A DNA stretch of 64,000 nucleotides from Micromonospora zingiberis (GTDB lineage Bacteria; Actinomycetota; Actinomycetes; Mycobacteriales; Micromonosporaceae): contig NZ_SJJR01000004.1 in assembly GCF_004331455.1 (NCBI RefSeq), positions 186,001 to 250,000 of the forward strand, written 5' to 3'. The position numbers and the translations under genes are program-made. The notes below the pieces were generated by a model, which had not been told where the DNA came from, searched no databases, and saw nothing but the letters and a program-made list of their open reading frames with translations. Every line of letters starts with the position of its first letter. The first letter of the stretch is position 1. Shown here piece by piece: positions 56,488-64,000 of this stretch.

Positions 56488-58899
56488 GTGACACAGCGTC
56501 GACGAAGTGCGACCCGTCGTCGGGTCGCCGCGATCGCGACGGCCGGCGTCATGCTGGCCGGATTCGTCTCGGCGGCACCCGTCCAGGCCGCCGACACGAA
56601 TCTGATCGTCAACGGCGGGTTCGAGGACGGTCTGGCCAACTGGTTCGTCAACAACGGCAACGCGACCGACGGCGCCACGCTCTCACCCACCACCGACGCC
56701 TACTCCGGATCGAGCGCGGTGCTGGTCACCAACCGGGCGACGACCGGATCCGGGCCGATGCAGGACCTCTCCGGCAAGGTGCAGGCGGGACAGACCTACA
56801 CCCTCAGCGCCCGGGTCAAGTACGAGAACCCGAACTCGCCCGCGACGAAGCAGTTCTTCGCCACCATGCACTACGGCGGGTCGACCTACACCAACCTGGT
56901 CAGCGTGACCGCGAACCGGGGCCAGTGGGCGCAGTTCAATGGTCAGTTCACCATCCCGGCGAGCCAGAGCGTCACCTCGGCGCGCCTCTTCTTCGAGACG
57001 CCGTGGACGAGCAACCCGTCGTCGGACCCGAACCTGCACCTGATGGACTTCAAGCTCGACGACGTGTCGGTGGTCGGCGCCGCCCCACCCCCGCCGCCGT
57101 CGAAGACCATCGAGGTGGTCGGCAAGCTGCCCGGCGAGCACAACCCGTTGATCGGGCACAAGTTCGGCGCCGACGGGTACGGCTTCGTGCACGACGGCCG
57201 GGTGTACATGTACATGACCAACGACACCCAGGGCTACGCGCCCGACCCGGTCACCGGGATCTCACCGGGCATCAACTACGGCCACATCAACCAGATCACG
57301 GTGATCTCCACGACGGACATGGTGAACTGGACGGACCACGGTGAGGTCCAGGTCGCCGGCCCGAACGGCGTGGCGCCGTTCACCGCCAACTCGTGGGCGC
57401 CCGGCATGGCCAAGAAGGTGGTCAACGGCCAGGAGAAGTTCTTCCTCTACTACGCCAACGGCGGCGGTTCCAGCAACGTGATCACCGGTGCCTCGCCGGT
57501 CGGCCCGTGGACCAGCGAGCGCACCAGCACCCTGATCGACGGTCGTACCCCTGGCACCGAGGGCGTCGCCTGGCGGTTCGACCCGGCGCCGCTGGTGGAC
57601 GAGGACGGCGAGGCGTACCTCTACTTCGGTGGCGGTCCGGCGTCGACCAGCATGCCGGCGGTCGAGCGGTTCAACAACCCGAAGAACCTGCGCTCGATCA
57701 AGCTCGGCGACGACATGGTGTCGACCGTGGGCAGCGCGGCCGTGGTGGACGCCCCGGTCGCCTTCGAGGCGGCCCAGGTGTTCAAGCGTGAGGGCAAGTA
57801 CTACCTCTCCTACTCCTCGCACTTCGGCGGCAGTGACTTCGGTGGCCCGCAGACGCCGCTGCCCGGCTACCCCGGCGGCGGCCAGATCGGCTACATGATC
57901 TCCGACGACCCGATGGTCTGGCCCAAGGAGACCTACGCCGGTGTGCTCTTCCCGAACCAGTCGCAGTTCTTCGGCGCCGGCACCGGCGGCAACAACCATC
58001 AGTCGGTCTTCGAGTACGAGGGCAAGTACTACTTCACGTACCACGGTCCGACGCTGAACAAGCGGATCAACGGCAACACCACCCAGGGCTACCGCAGCCC
58101 GCACATCCAGGAGCTGGCCTTCAACCCGGACGGCACCATCCAGCAGGTGGTCGGCACCTACGCGGGCGTGAACCAGGTCCGGGAGTTCGACCCGTACCGG
58201 GTGTTCGAGGCGGAGACCTTCGGCTGGAGCAAGGGCATCGCGACCGCCAAGATCGACGGTGGCTCCGCCGAGTTCGGTGGCTCCGCGCCGAACCTGGTGG
58301 TGCGGGACATCGACAACGGCGACTGGACCGCGCTGTCGTCGGTGAACTTCGGTGCCGGTGCCGGTAGCGTGACCGCGAAGGTGCGCCCGTTGGTGGCCGG
58401 TGGCCAGATCCAGGTCCGGCTCGACGAGGTCACCGGGCCGGTGGTGGCGACCATCCCGGTCGACGCAACGACCGGCGAGTGGACGGAACTCACCGCCCAG
58501 CTCGACGGCGTCTCCGGCGTGCACGACGTCTACTTCACCTACGCCGGTCCGGCCGGCGCGGACCTCTTCGAGATCGACACCTGGGAGTTCACGGCCGCCG
58601 CCGCCGAGCTGCCGGTGACGGCCACCGTGCAGACCCGCTGCCTCGGCGGGAACACCTACCTGGCGGTGCAGGCCCGCAACGACCACGACGCGCCGGTCGA
58701 CGTCGAGCTGGACACCGCGTACGGCAAGCGGTCGTTCTCCGCCGTGGCGCCCGGGGCGAACGCGTACCAGCAGTTCAACACGCGGACCGCGACGGTGGCG
58801 GGCGGCTCGGCGACGGTCCGGGTCAGCGGCTCGATCGACGGCCGGGACGTGACGACCACCCACACCGTGCAGTACTCGGGCGCCAACTGCGGCGCCTGA
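56488..58899 (+). CDS. Secreted arabinoxylan arabinofuranohydrolase, XynD-like GH43 with CBM4_9 and CBM6
   Basis: An 803-residue exported enzyme. The GTG start has AAGGAGG seven bases upstream. A signal peptide (cleavage near VQA-AD) is followed by a CBM4_9 module (NLIVNGGFEDGLANWF, about 37-200). The GH43 domain has Asp229 in KFGADGYGF, Asp365 in RFDPAPLVDEDG and acid Glu427 in VAFEAAQVF; VYMYMTNDTQGY and ITVISTTDMVNWTDHGE match Bacillus XynD (AXH-m2,3) closely from memory. A CBM6 module (EAETFGWSKGIATAK to DTWEF) and the shared C-terminal two-Cys module complete it. It should cut arabinose from O2/O3 of xylose in arabinoxylan. Confidence 0.92.
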   Translation: MTQRRRSATRRRVAAIATAGVMLAGFVSAAPVQAADTNLIVNGGFEDGLANWFVNNGNATDGATLSPTTDAYSGSSAVLVTNRATTGSGPMQDLSGKVQAGQTYTLSARVKYENPNSPATKQFFATMHYGGSTYTNLVSVTANRGQWAQFNGQFTIPASQSVTSARLFFETPWTSNPSSDPNLHLMDFKLDDVSVVGAAPPPPPSKTIEVVGKLPGEHNPLIGHKFGADGYGFVHDGRVYMYMTNDTQGYAPDPVTGISPGINYGHINQITVISTTDMVNWTDHGEVQVAGPNGVAPFTANSWAPGMAKKVVNGQEKFFLYYANGGGSSNVITGASPVGPWTSERTSTLIDGRTPGTEGVAWRFDPAPLVDEDGEAYLYFGGGPASTSMPAVERFNNPKNLRSIKLGDDMVSTVGSAAVVDAPVAFEAAQVFKREGKYYLSYSSHFGGSDFGGPQTPLPGYPGGGQIGYMISDDPMVWPKETYAGVLFPNQSQFFGAGTGGNNHQSVFEYEGKYYFTYHGPTLNKRINGNTTQGYRSPHIQELAFNPDGTIQQVVGTYAGVNQVREFDPYRVFEAETFGWSKGIATAKIDGGSAEFGGSAPNLVVRDIDNGDWTALSSVNFGAGAGSVTAKVRPLVAGGQIQVRLDEVTGPVVATIPVDATTGEWTELTAQLDGVSGVHDVYFTYAGPAGADLFEIDTWEFTAAAAELPVTATVQTRCLGGNTYLAVQARNDHDAPVDVELDTAYGKRSFSAVAPGANAYQQFNTRTATVAGGSATVRVSGSIDGRDVTTTHTVQYSGANCGA

Positions 58900-58929
58900 C
58901 ACCCATCTCGCGCAGAAACGGAGCAACGT

Positions 58930-59562
58930 ATGGAGACAGGGAAACGCACCCGACTGATCGCGGCCGGCGCCGCCGGCGCCCTGCTGGTCGGCTCGGTGGC
59001 GCTCGCCGGACCGGCCCTGGCCGAGCCGGGTGACAGCGCGGGTGTCGAGGTGACGGTCGACATCGAGGAGATCAAGGAACCGGGTGTGCTGGCGATGTCG
59101 ATCGCCGGTGATTCGGTGGCGTTGGCCGAGGACGGCTCGACGCTGCTGGTGCGTCAGTTCGTGGGCACGTTGCCGACGGTGACGGTCACCGACACCCGGA
59201 CGGCCGATGAGGTGCCGGCGGGTGCGGCGTGGGCGGTGCTGGGTAGTGCGACCGACTTCACCGGTGATGCCGGTCAGGCGTCGATCGGTGCCGGGCACCT
59301 GGGTTGGAAGCCGAAGCTGATCGATGGTGGTGACACCGGTCTGGTCAGTGAGGGTGAAGAGGTGGTGACGGTGTTGGACGAGCCGACGCAGCCGGGTAAC
59401 AACGTGGGTCTGGTGGATCAGGAGTTGCTGGTCTCCACGTTCGATTCGGGTGCGGTGGCTGGTGACGCGTACACGGTGAACGCGGATCTGTTCCTGCGTA
59501 CGCCGGGCGATGTGGCGGCGGGTGCGTACACCTCGACGCTGACGCTGTCCCTGTTCGAGTGA
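58930..59562 (+). CDS. Secreted WxL-like surface protein
   Basis: A 210-residue exported protein. The signal peptide (LIAAGAAGALLVGSVALAG) is cleaved near ALA-EP. The mature domain is all-β in character with repeated Thr/Val strands (TLPTVTVTDTRTADEVPAGA) and ends GAYTSTLTLSLFE, resembling the end of WxL-type cell-wall-binding domains, though the WxL tripeptide itself is not clear. It starts 30 bases after the third GH43 gene and may help hold the glycosidases or the polysaccharide at the surface. From about 59090 codon use switches from C-ending to GGT, GTG and other G- or T-ending codons. Confidence 0.72.
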   Translation: METGKRTRLIAAGAAGALLVGSVALAGPALAEPGDSAGVEVTVDIEEIKEPGVLAMSIAGDSVALAEDGSTLLVRQFVGTLPTVTVTDTRTADEVPAGAAWAVLGSATDFTGDAGQASIGAGHLGWKPKLIDGGDTGLVSEGEEVVTVLDEPTQPGNNVGLVDQELLVSTFDSGAVAGDAYTVNADLFLRTPGDVAAGAYTSTLTLSLFE

Positions 59563-59567
59563 ACACT

Positions 59568-59597
59568 GGTGGGGGTCGCCGCCCGGCGGCCCCCACC
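59568..59597. terminator. Hairpin terminator after the GH43 cluster
   Basis: GGTGGGGGTCGCC pairs with GGCGGCCCCCACC (one G-U pair) around the loop GCCC, six bases after the stop of the WxL-like gene. It probably ends the cluster transcript. Confidence 0.85.
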
Positions 59598-59658
59598 ACA
59601 GTCGGATCCGTTGGCAGATCGACGCAACCAACCCGGGGCCGGCAACGTCAGATCCGGC

Positions 59659-60555
59659 ATGAGAACCTCACGCTACGGGCGACTGGCCGTCGTACCCATG
59701 CTGTTGCTGACGTCAGCGGCCTGCGGCCAGCAGGCCGGCGCCACCGGTGCCGGGGACTCCGGCGCTCCCGAGAAGTCCTACTCCGCCGACACCGTGGTGT
59801 TCCGGATGGATCACACCGGCGGGTTCACCACGCCCGCCATGCTGGCCACCCGCCTGCCCGCCATCAGCGTCTACGGCGACGGCCGGGTGATCACCCAGGG
59901 GCCGGTCACCATGGCCTATCCCGGCCCGGCGTTGCCCAACCTCCAGGTCGGCAAGATCAGCGTCGGCGAGCTGGAAAACCTGATCAAGACGGCCCGGGAG
60001 GCCGGCGTGGGCAGCGTGACCGACCTGGGCAGCCCGCCGGTCGCCGACGTGACCTCGACCCGGTTCACCGTCTTCGACGGGACCAAGTCGGAGCAGTTGG
60101 AGGTGTACGCGCTCGAGGTGGGTACCGGTGACCTCGGCCCGGGCGCCGACCAGGGGGTGACCGCCGAGCAGCAGGCCGCCCGGGAGAAACTGCGCGCCTT
60201 CGCCGAGTCACTGACCGGCGAGTCGGGCCCGCTCGGAACGGCACACCTCGACACCCAGGCGTACGTGCCGACCGCGGTCGCCGCCGTCGCCGAGGCGTAC
60301 GTCGCCAACGACGAGACCCTCAAGCAGGCCGAGGTGGCCTGGCCGGGCCCGGCGTTGCCCGGCGCCGAGCTGAACAAGGACCTGGGCCTGAGCTGTGTGA
60401 CGTTCACCGGTGAGCAGGCCCAGCAGGTGCTGGCCGCGGCCGGGGACGCCAACGCGGCGACCCCGTGGGCCTCGGAGGGCAAGCGCTGGACGGTCACCCT
60501 GCGACCGCTGCTGCCCGACGAGAGTGACTGCGGCGACCTCGCCAGCCGCCGCTGA
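59659..60555 (+). CDS. Lipoprotein of unknown function
   Basis: A 298-residue exported lipoprotein. The signal region RYGRLAVVPMLLLTSAAC ends in the lipobox SAAC with Cys22. The mature protein has DTVVFRMDHTGGFTTPAM, ISVYGDGRVITQGPVTMAYPG and later GELENLIKTAREAGVGSVTD, a pattern I have seen in uncharacterised actinobacterial lipoproteins, and a final Cys pair near DLGLSCVTFTG and DESDCGDLA. I cannot assign a function. The ATG at 59659 was chosen because it begins the signal peptide; the longer reading upstream crosses the terminator hairpin. Confidence 0.8.
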   Translation: MRTSRYGRLAVVPMLLLTSAACGQQAGATGAGDSGAPEKSYSADTVVFRMDHTGGFTTPAMLATRLPAISVYGDGRVITQGPVTMAYPGPALPNLQVGKISVGELENLIKTAREAGVGSVTDLGSPPVADVTSTRFTVFDGTKSEQLEVYALEVGTGDLGPGADQGVTAEQQAAREKLRAFAESLTGESGPLGTAHLDTQAYVPTAVAAVAEAYVANDETLKQAEVAWPGPALPGAELNKDLGLSCVTFTGEQAQQVLAAAGDANAATPWASEGKRWTVTLRPLLPDESDCGDLASRR

Positions 60556-60563
60556 CGCGAAGC

Positions 60564-60591
60564 GGGCGGTCGGGCCGCAGCCCGACCGCCC
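60564..60591. terminator. Hairpin terminator after the lipoprotein gene
   Basis: A perfect 12-bp stem, GGGCGGTCGGGC with GCCCGACCGCCC, loop CGCA, nine bases after the stop codon. Confidence 0.88.
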
Positions 60592-60633
60592 GACCGCCGA
60601 GCGGCTGGACCGCCCCGACTAAGCTGCCCCGCG

Positions 60634-61161
60634 ATGAACCCGCCGTCGCGCATCCTGATCTACGGGATCCACGGGTCCGGCAAGTCCACCCTCGCCGAAC
60701 TGCTCGCCGAGCGGCTCGGGCTGCCCTGGCACCCGGTCGACGACCTGCTCTGGGAGCCGGGCTGGGTGGAGGTGCCGGTGGCCGTGCAACGCGGCCGGAT
60801 CGAGGCGATCTGCCGGCGTGAACGCTGGATCCTCGACGGCGCCTACCACGGCTGGCGGGACGTGCCGCTGTCCCGCGCCGACCTGGTGATCTGCCTGGAC
60901 TATCCGCGCGGGCTGTCCTTCCGGCGACTGCTGCGACGCACCATGCGTCGGCTGTCCACCCGGGAGGTGATCTGCAACGGCAACCACGAGTCGTGGGGCA
61001 GCGTGCTGTCCTGGGACTCCGTACTGCGCTGGCACCTCACCGACTACGGCCCGGAACGACGGCGGATGCGCGCCTGGCACGCCGACCCGTCCGGGCCGCC
61101 GGTGCTGCTGTTCGATGCTCCGGCCGCCCTCGACCGCTGGCTCGCCGAGCTGTCCCGCTGA
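60634..61161 (+). CDS. Small P-loop NTPase, adenylate-kinase-like
   Basis: A 175-residue cytoplasmic protein. The P-loop YGIHGSGKST (residues 10-19) is followed by ELLAERLGLPWHPVDDLLWE and RWILDGAYHGWRDVPLSRAD, then LVICLDYPRGLSFRRLLRRT. This is the pattern of AAA/adenylate-kinase-related proteins sometimes annotated as topology modulation protein FlaR. These are probably small-molecule kinases of unknown substrate. The protein lacks the typical adenylate-kinase lid. It lies between the lipoprotein gene and the AfsR-type regulator and is followed by 184 bases without a gene. Confidence 0.85.
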   Translation: MNPPSRILIYGIHGSGKSTLAELLAERLGLPWHPVDDLLWEPGWVEVPVAVQRGRIEAICRRERWILDGAYHGWRDVPLSRADLVICLDYPRGLSFRRLLRRTMRRLSTREVICNGNHESWGSVLSWDSVLRWHLTDYGPERRRMRAWHADPSGPPVLLFDAPAALDRWLAELSR

Positions 61162-61345
61162 GCGCTCGGCCCGCCGGCCGGAAAGTCGGTGCGAGCGGAA
61201 AATCTCACAAGATGGGCGATCCGGTGTCCAGATAGGCTGGCCGACATCCCCGGTCCGACCGCCGGAACGGGACCGGTCAGCGCCAACGGCCTGCGGCGAA
61301 CCGGAAGGCAGCTCGCGTACGCGCACCGCGACCGGTGAGGTGTTG

Positions 61346-64000
61346 GTGAAGTTCCGGGTTCTCGGCGTCCTGGCGGTCCACGACGATGCCGGGCTGCCGG
61401 TGGCGGTGCCGCCGGGACACCCCAGCCGGCTGCTGACCGGGCTTCTGCTGCGGGCCGGGCACCGGGTGCCGATCGAGGAACTGGCCGACCTGCTCTGGGA
61501 GGCCGACCCGCCGAAGTCCCACCGGGCCAACCTTCAGACACACGTGTCCCGGCTGCGCCGGCTGCTGCCCGGTGTGTCGATCCGGCGAGAGGTTGCCGGA
61601 TACCGCATCGAGGTCGACCCGGCGGACATCGACGCGCACCTGTTCGGTCGGGAGGTCGACGCGGGGCTGCGCGCCGCCGACCGGGGCGAATACGTCCGGG
61701 CCGAGGCCCACCTCCGCCAGGCGCTCGCGAGGTGTCACGGGCCGCCGCTGGTGGCGTCGGGTGTCGGCGCCTTCGCCGCGGACCTGGCCCGACTGGCCGA
61801 ACTCAGGCTCGTCGCCGAGGAGGCGCTGCTCGGCGTCGAAGTCGGCGGAGGACGGCACCGCGCCGCGATCGTCCGGGCCCGCGCCCTCGTCCAGGAGCAC
61901 CCACTGCGCGAACCGATGTGGGCCCTGCTGATGGAGGCCCTGGCCCGCGATGGACGGTTCGCCGAGGCGCTCGACACGTTCCACCAGGTACGCGGAATCC
62001 TCCGCGACGAACTGGGCACCGCCCCCGGCCAACGGCTGACCGCGATCCACCGGGCGGTACTCCAGGGCAAGCCGCCCGCCGACCGTCGGACGACGGCCCG
62101 GCCGCCGGCCGGCGCCGACCCGGTGTGCCAGGTGCCGTTGGCCACCGCGGACTTCACCGGCCAGGACAAGGCCCTCAGCGATCTCGTCACGAGACTGACG
62201 CCGACCGACCGGCCCGCACCACCCATCGTGGTGGTCTCCGGGCCACCCGGGGTCGGCAAGACCACGCTGGCGGTGCACGCCGCGCACGCCCTGCGCGCCG
62301 ATTATCCCGACGGGGCGCTGTTCATCCGGCTCTCCGGCGCGACTCGACAGGCCCGCGCACCCGGCGAGGTGCTGCTCGACCTCATCCAGGGCATCGGCGG
62401 CTCCACCAGTCCCGGCCGCGACAACGTCGAGACCCGGTCGGCCGCCTGGCGGGCGCTGGCAGCCGACCGGCGCCTGCTGGTGGTGCTCGATGACGCGGCC
62501 ACCGGCAACGAGCTGTTGCCGTTGCTGCCCGGGACCGCCGGTTGCGCGGTGCTGGTCACCAGCCGACGCCGGATCACCGATCTACCCGGTGCCGGCCTGC
62601 TGCTGGTCCAGCCACTGACCGACGAACAGGGCCTGGTGATGCTGCGCCGCATCGTCGGGGTGGACCGGGTCGCCGCCGATGCGGCGGCGGCCGAGCGGAT
62701 CCGTGACTACTGCGCCAACCTGCCGCTCGCGCTCCGGATCGCCGGTGCGCGGCTGGCCGCCCGACCTGACCTGTCGCTGGCCGACTTCGCCGAGCGGCTT
62801 GCCGACGAACGCCGCCGGCTCGACGAACTGTCCACCAGCGACCACGCGGTGCGGGGCAGCCTCCGACTCAGCTACCAGGACCTGGACCCGACCGCCCGGC
62901 AGTTGCTGCGACGGCTTGCGGTGCTCGGCACCCGGGAGGTGCCCGCCGCGGCCCTGGCGCTCCTCGCCGGCACCGACGCGGTGCGGGCGGACGCCGCCGT
63001 GGAACATCTGGTCGGCGCGAATCTGCTCGACACCACGACCACCGGCCAGGGCGAGCCGCGCTACCGGCTGCACGACCTGCTGCGTACCTTCGGGCGGGAG
63101 CGCGCCGTGCTGGAGGAGCCGGCAGCGGATCTCGACCTGGCCCTGAAGGGACTGGTCGCCGCCGCCGCCACGGCCGCGCGGGCGGCCACCGCCCGACTGC
63201 CGTACCCCTCGTTCAACCCGGCACCGCCGCAGGCCACCGCCGGTACGACACCGCCCGCGGTGCTGTTGCGCCAGGTCCGCAAGGACCCGCGCACCTGGCT
63301 GCGGACCGAGCGCAGCAACCTGGTCGCCGCCTGCCGGTACGCGGCTGCCCGTGGTTGGCTCGACCTCGCCGTCGGCCTTGCCGCCGCGCTCAACAGCCAC
63401 CTCTGGACCGAGGGGCGTCTCGACGAACTGGCTCAGGTGCACCGGGCGGTCCGGCTGGCCGCCACGCGCCTCGGTGACCAGGAGCATCTGGCCTGGTCGG
63501 TGTTCATGAACGCGCGGCTGGCGGGGATGCGCGGCGAACTCGACGTGGCGCGGCGGGGATTCCGAGACGCCCGCGACCGGGCGGCCGGACGGTCGATGCC
63601 CCAGTTGGTGGGGCACTCGCTGGCGGCATCCAGCCTCTACCGGGCAGAGGGACGGGCCGGCGACGAGACCAGCGTGCGGTACGGAAGGCTCGCGGTGGCC
63701 GTCTTCCGGCGGATCGGTGACCGCGCCGGGGAGGTCGAGGCGCTGCGCGCCACCGCGCTCGCCCTGAATCGCCCCGACCGTCCCGGGGCGGCCCTGGCCG
63801 TGCTCGACGACGCGCTGCCGATCATCGACCGGCTGGACGACCCGATGGCCCGGGCCATGCTGCTCAACGCTCGGGCGGGGATCCTGACCGTCGCCGGCCG
63901 GTACGCCGAGGGCGCCCGGGACTGCCGGCGTTGCATCGACCTGCTGCGTGGCATCGGTGAACGGGTGTTGCGGGCGTACGCGCACAGCCAACTCGGCTAC
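61346..64000 (+). CDS. AfsR-type SARP regulator with NB-ARC ATPase and TPR repeats (3' end outside window)
   Basis: The frame from the GTG at 61346 stays open to the end of the window, giving at least 885 residues. Residues 1-90 are a SARP winged helix (ADLLWEADPPKSHRANLQTH, VSRLRRLLPG), about 95-240 a BTAD (EHPLREPMWALLMEALARDG), and about 255-560 an NB-ARC domain with P-loop GPPGVGKTT (299-307) and LLVVLDDAATGNELLPLLPG as Walker B. TPR-like helices follow to the end. GTGAGG precedes the start; a TTG one codon upstream is possible. AfsR-class proteins are ATP-dependent activators of antibiotic clusters, so genes beyond the window may be its targets. Confidence 0.92.
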   Translation, partial: MKFRVLGVLAVHDDAGLPVAVPPGHPSRLLTGLLLRAGHRVPIEELADLLWEADPPKSHRANLQTHVSRLRRLLPGVSIRREVAGYRIEVDPADIDAHLFGREVDAGLRAADRGEYVRAEAHLRQALARCHGPPLVASGVGAFAADLARLAELRLVAEEALLGVEVGGGRHRAAIVRARALVQEHPLREPMWALLMEALARDGRFAEALDTFHQVRGILRDELGTAPGQRLTAIHRAVLQGKPPADRRTTARPPAGADPVCQVPLATADFTGQDKALSDLVTRLTPTDRPAPPIVVVSGPPGVGKTTLAVHAAHALRADYPDGALFIRLSGATRQARAPGEVLLDLIQGIGGSTSPGRDNVETRSAAWRALAADRRLLVVLDDAATGNELLPLLPGTAGCAVLVTSRRRITDLPGAGLLLVQPLTDEQGLVMLRRIVGVDRVAADAAAAERIRDYCANLPLALRIAGARLAARPDLSLADFAERLADERRRLDELSTSDHAVRGSLRLSYQDLDPTARQLLRRLAVLGTREVPAAALALLAGTDAVRADAAVEHLVGANLLDTTTTGQGEPRYRLHDLLRTFGRERAVLEEPAADLDLALKGLVAAAATAARAATARLPYPSFNPAPPQATAGTTPPAVLLRQVRKDPRTWLRTERSNLVAACRYAAARGWLDLAVGLAAALNSHLWTEGRLDELAQVHRAVRLAATRLGDQEHLAWSVFMNARLAGMRGELDVARRGFRDARDRAAGRSMPQLVGHSLAASSLYRAEGRAGDETSVRYGRLAVAVFRRIGDRAGEVEALRATALALNRPDRPGAALAVLDDALPIIDRLDDPMARAMLLNARAGILTVAGRYAEGARDCRRCIDLLRGIGERVLRAYAHSQLGY

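Noticed and set aside
57262..59631. A 789-codon minus-strand frame opposite the third GH43 and the WxL-like gene
   Set aside because: Shadow frame with low-complexity His/Arg/Gly content; it crosses a terminator hairpin and two gene boundaries.
1..64000. CRISPR array, tRNA, rRNA, insertion sequence or prophage
   Set aside because: I found no regularly spaced repeats, cloverleaf genes, transposase motifs or phage structural genes on reading both strands.

Overview
The window is very GC-rich DNA with strong third-codon-position GC bias, many GTG and TTG starts, SARP-type regulators at both ends, and dense secreted hydrolases. This points to an actinomycete. Paired GTTAANNAGGGGCCC motifs at 35038-35083 resemble an intergenic repeat I associate with Micromonospora, so a Micromonosporaceae chromosome is the best guess. 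I see no rRNA, tRNA, CRISPR array, insertion sequence or prophage. Both ends cut genes.

Layout. 1-662: tail of a small SARP regulator. 670-4628: four-gene leftward operon (GT87, GT2, flippase-like membrane protein, methyltransferase), probably making and exporting a glycolipid or glycan. 5145-8771: secreted chymotrypsin-fold protease, TauE-type exporter, methyltransferase, anchored protein of unknown function. 9206-14532: a FOXRED2-like flavoprotein tail-to-tail with an iodotyrosine-deiodinase-like nitroreductase, then a YbdK-type ligase, M20 peptidase and AhpD-like protein. 14792-19491: methyltransferase, secreted GH43-AbfB arabinan or xylan enzyme, ArsR/SRPBCC pair with twin operators, serine hydrolase. 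19513-22950: KDG kinase and KDPG aldolase divergent from an IclR regulator, then YceI. 23104-28885: secreted HNH nuclease, heterodimeric ABC transporter under an IdeR-type iron box, large acidic secreted protein. 29008-36128: LuxR regulator, zinc-ribbon/SPFH pair, YciO, amphi-Trp and membrane proteins. 36267-40938: dicarboxylate module (DctA, TAXI lipoprotein, sensor kinase, OmpR-type regulator) with phased repeats between the transporter genes. 41069-48872: glycogen-debranching-type enzyme, VOC protein, decayed methyltransferase, LemA/DUF2207 pair, ArsR-like regulator divergent from an MFS pump. 48999-51077: CopC fusion protein. 51271-60555: plant-polysaccharide cluster of three large GH43-type enzymes sharing one C-terminal module, a WxL-like secreted protein and a lipoprotein. 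60634-64000: small P-loop kinase and a large AfsR-type regulator running off the end.

How it fits together. A LacI-type operator next to a shared TCTTGACG element precedes both the GH43-AbfB gene and the three-gene GH43 cluster, which suggests one arabinoxylan regulon. Released uronates could feed the kdgK/eda branch of the IclR locus, and organic acids the DctA module. The points I rate highest are the deiodinase-like enzyme and its flavoprotein neighbour, the ABC heterodimer with one ATP site intact and the other lost, the DctA/TAXI/two-component module, and the repeated C-terminal module of the glycosidases.
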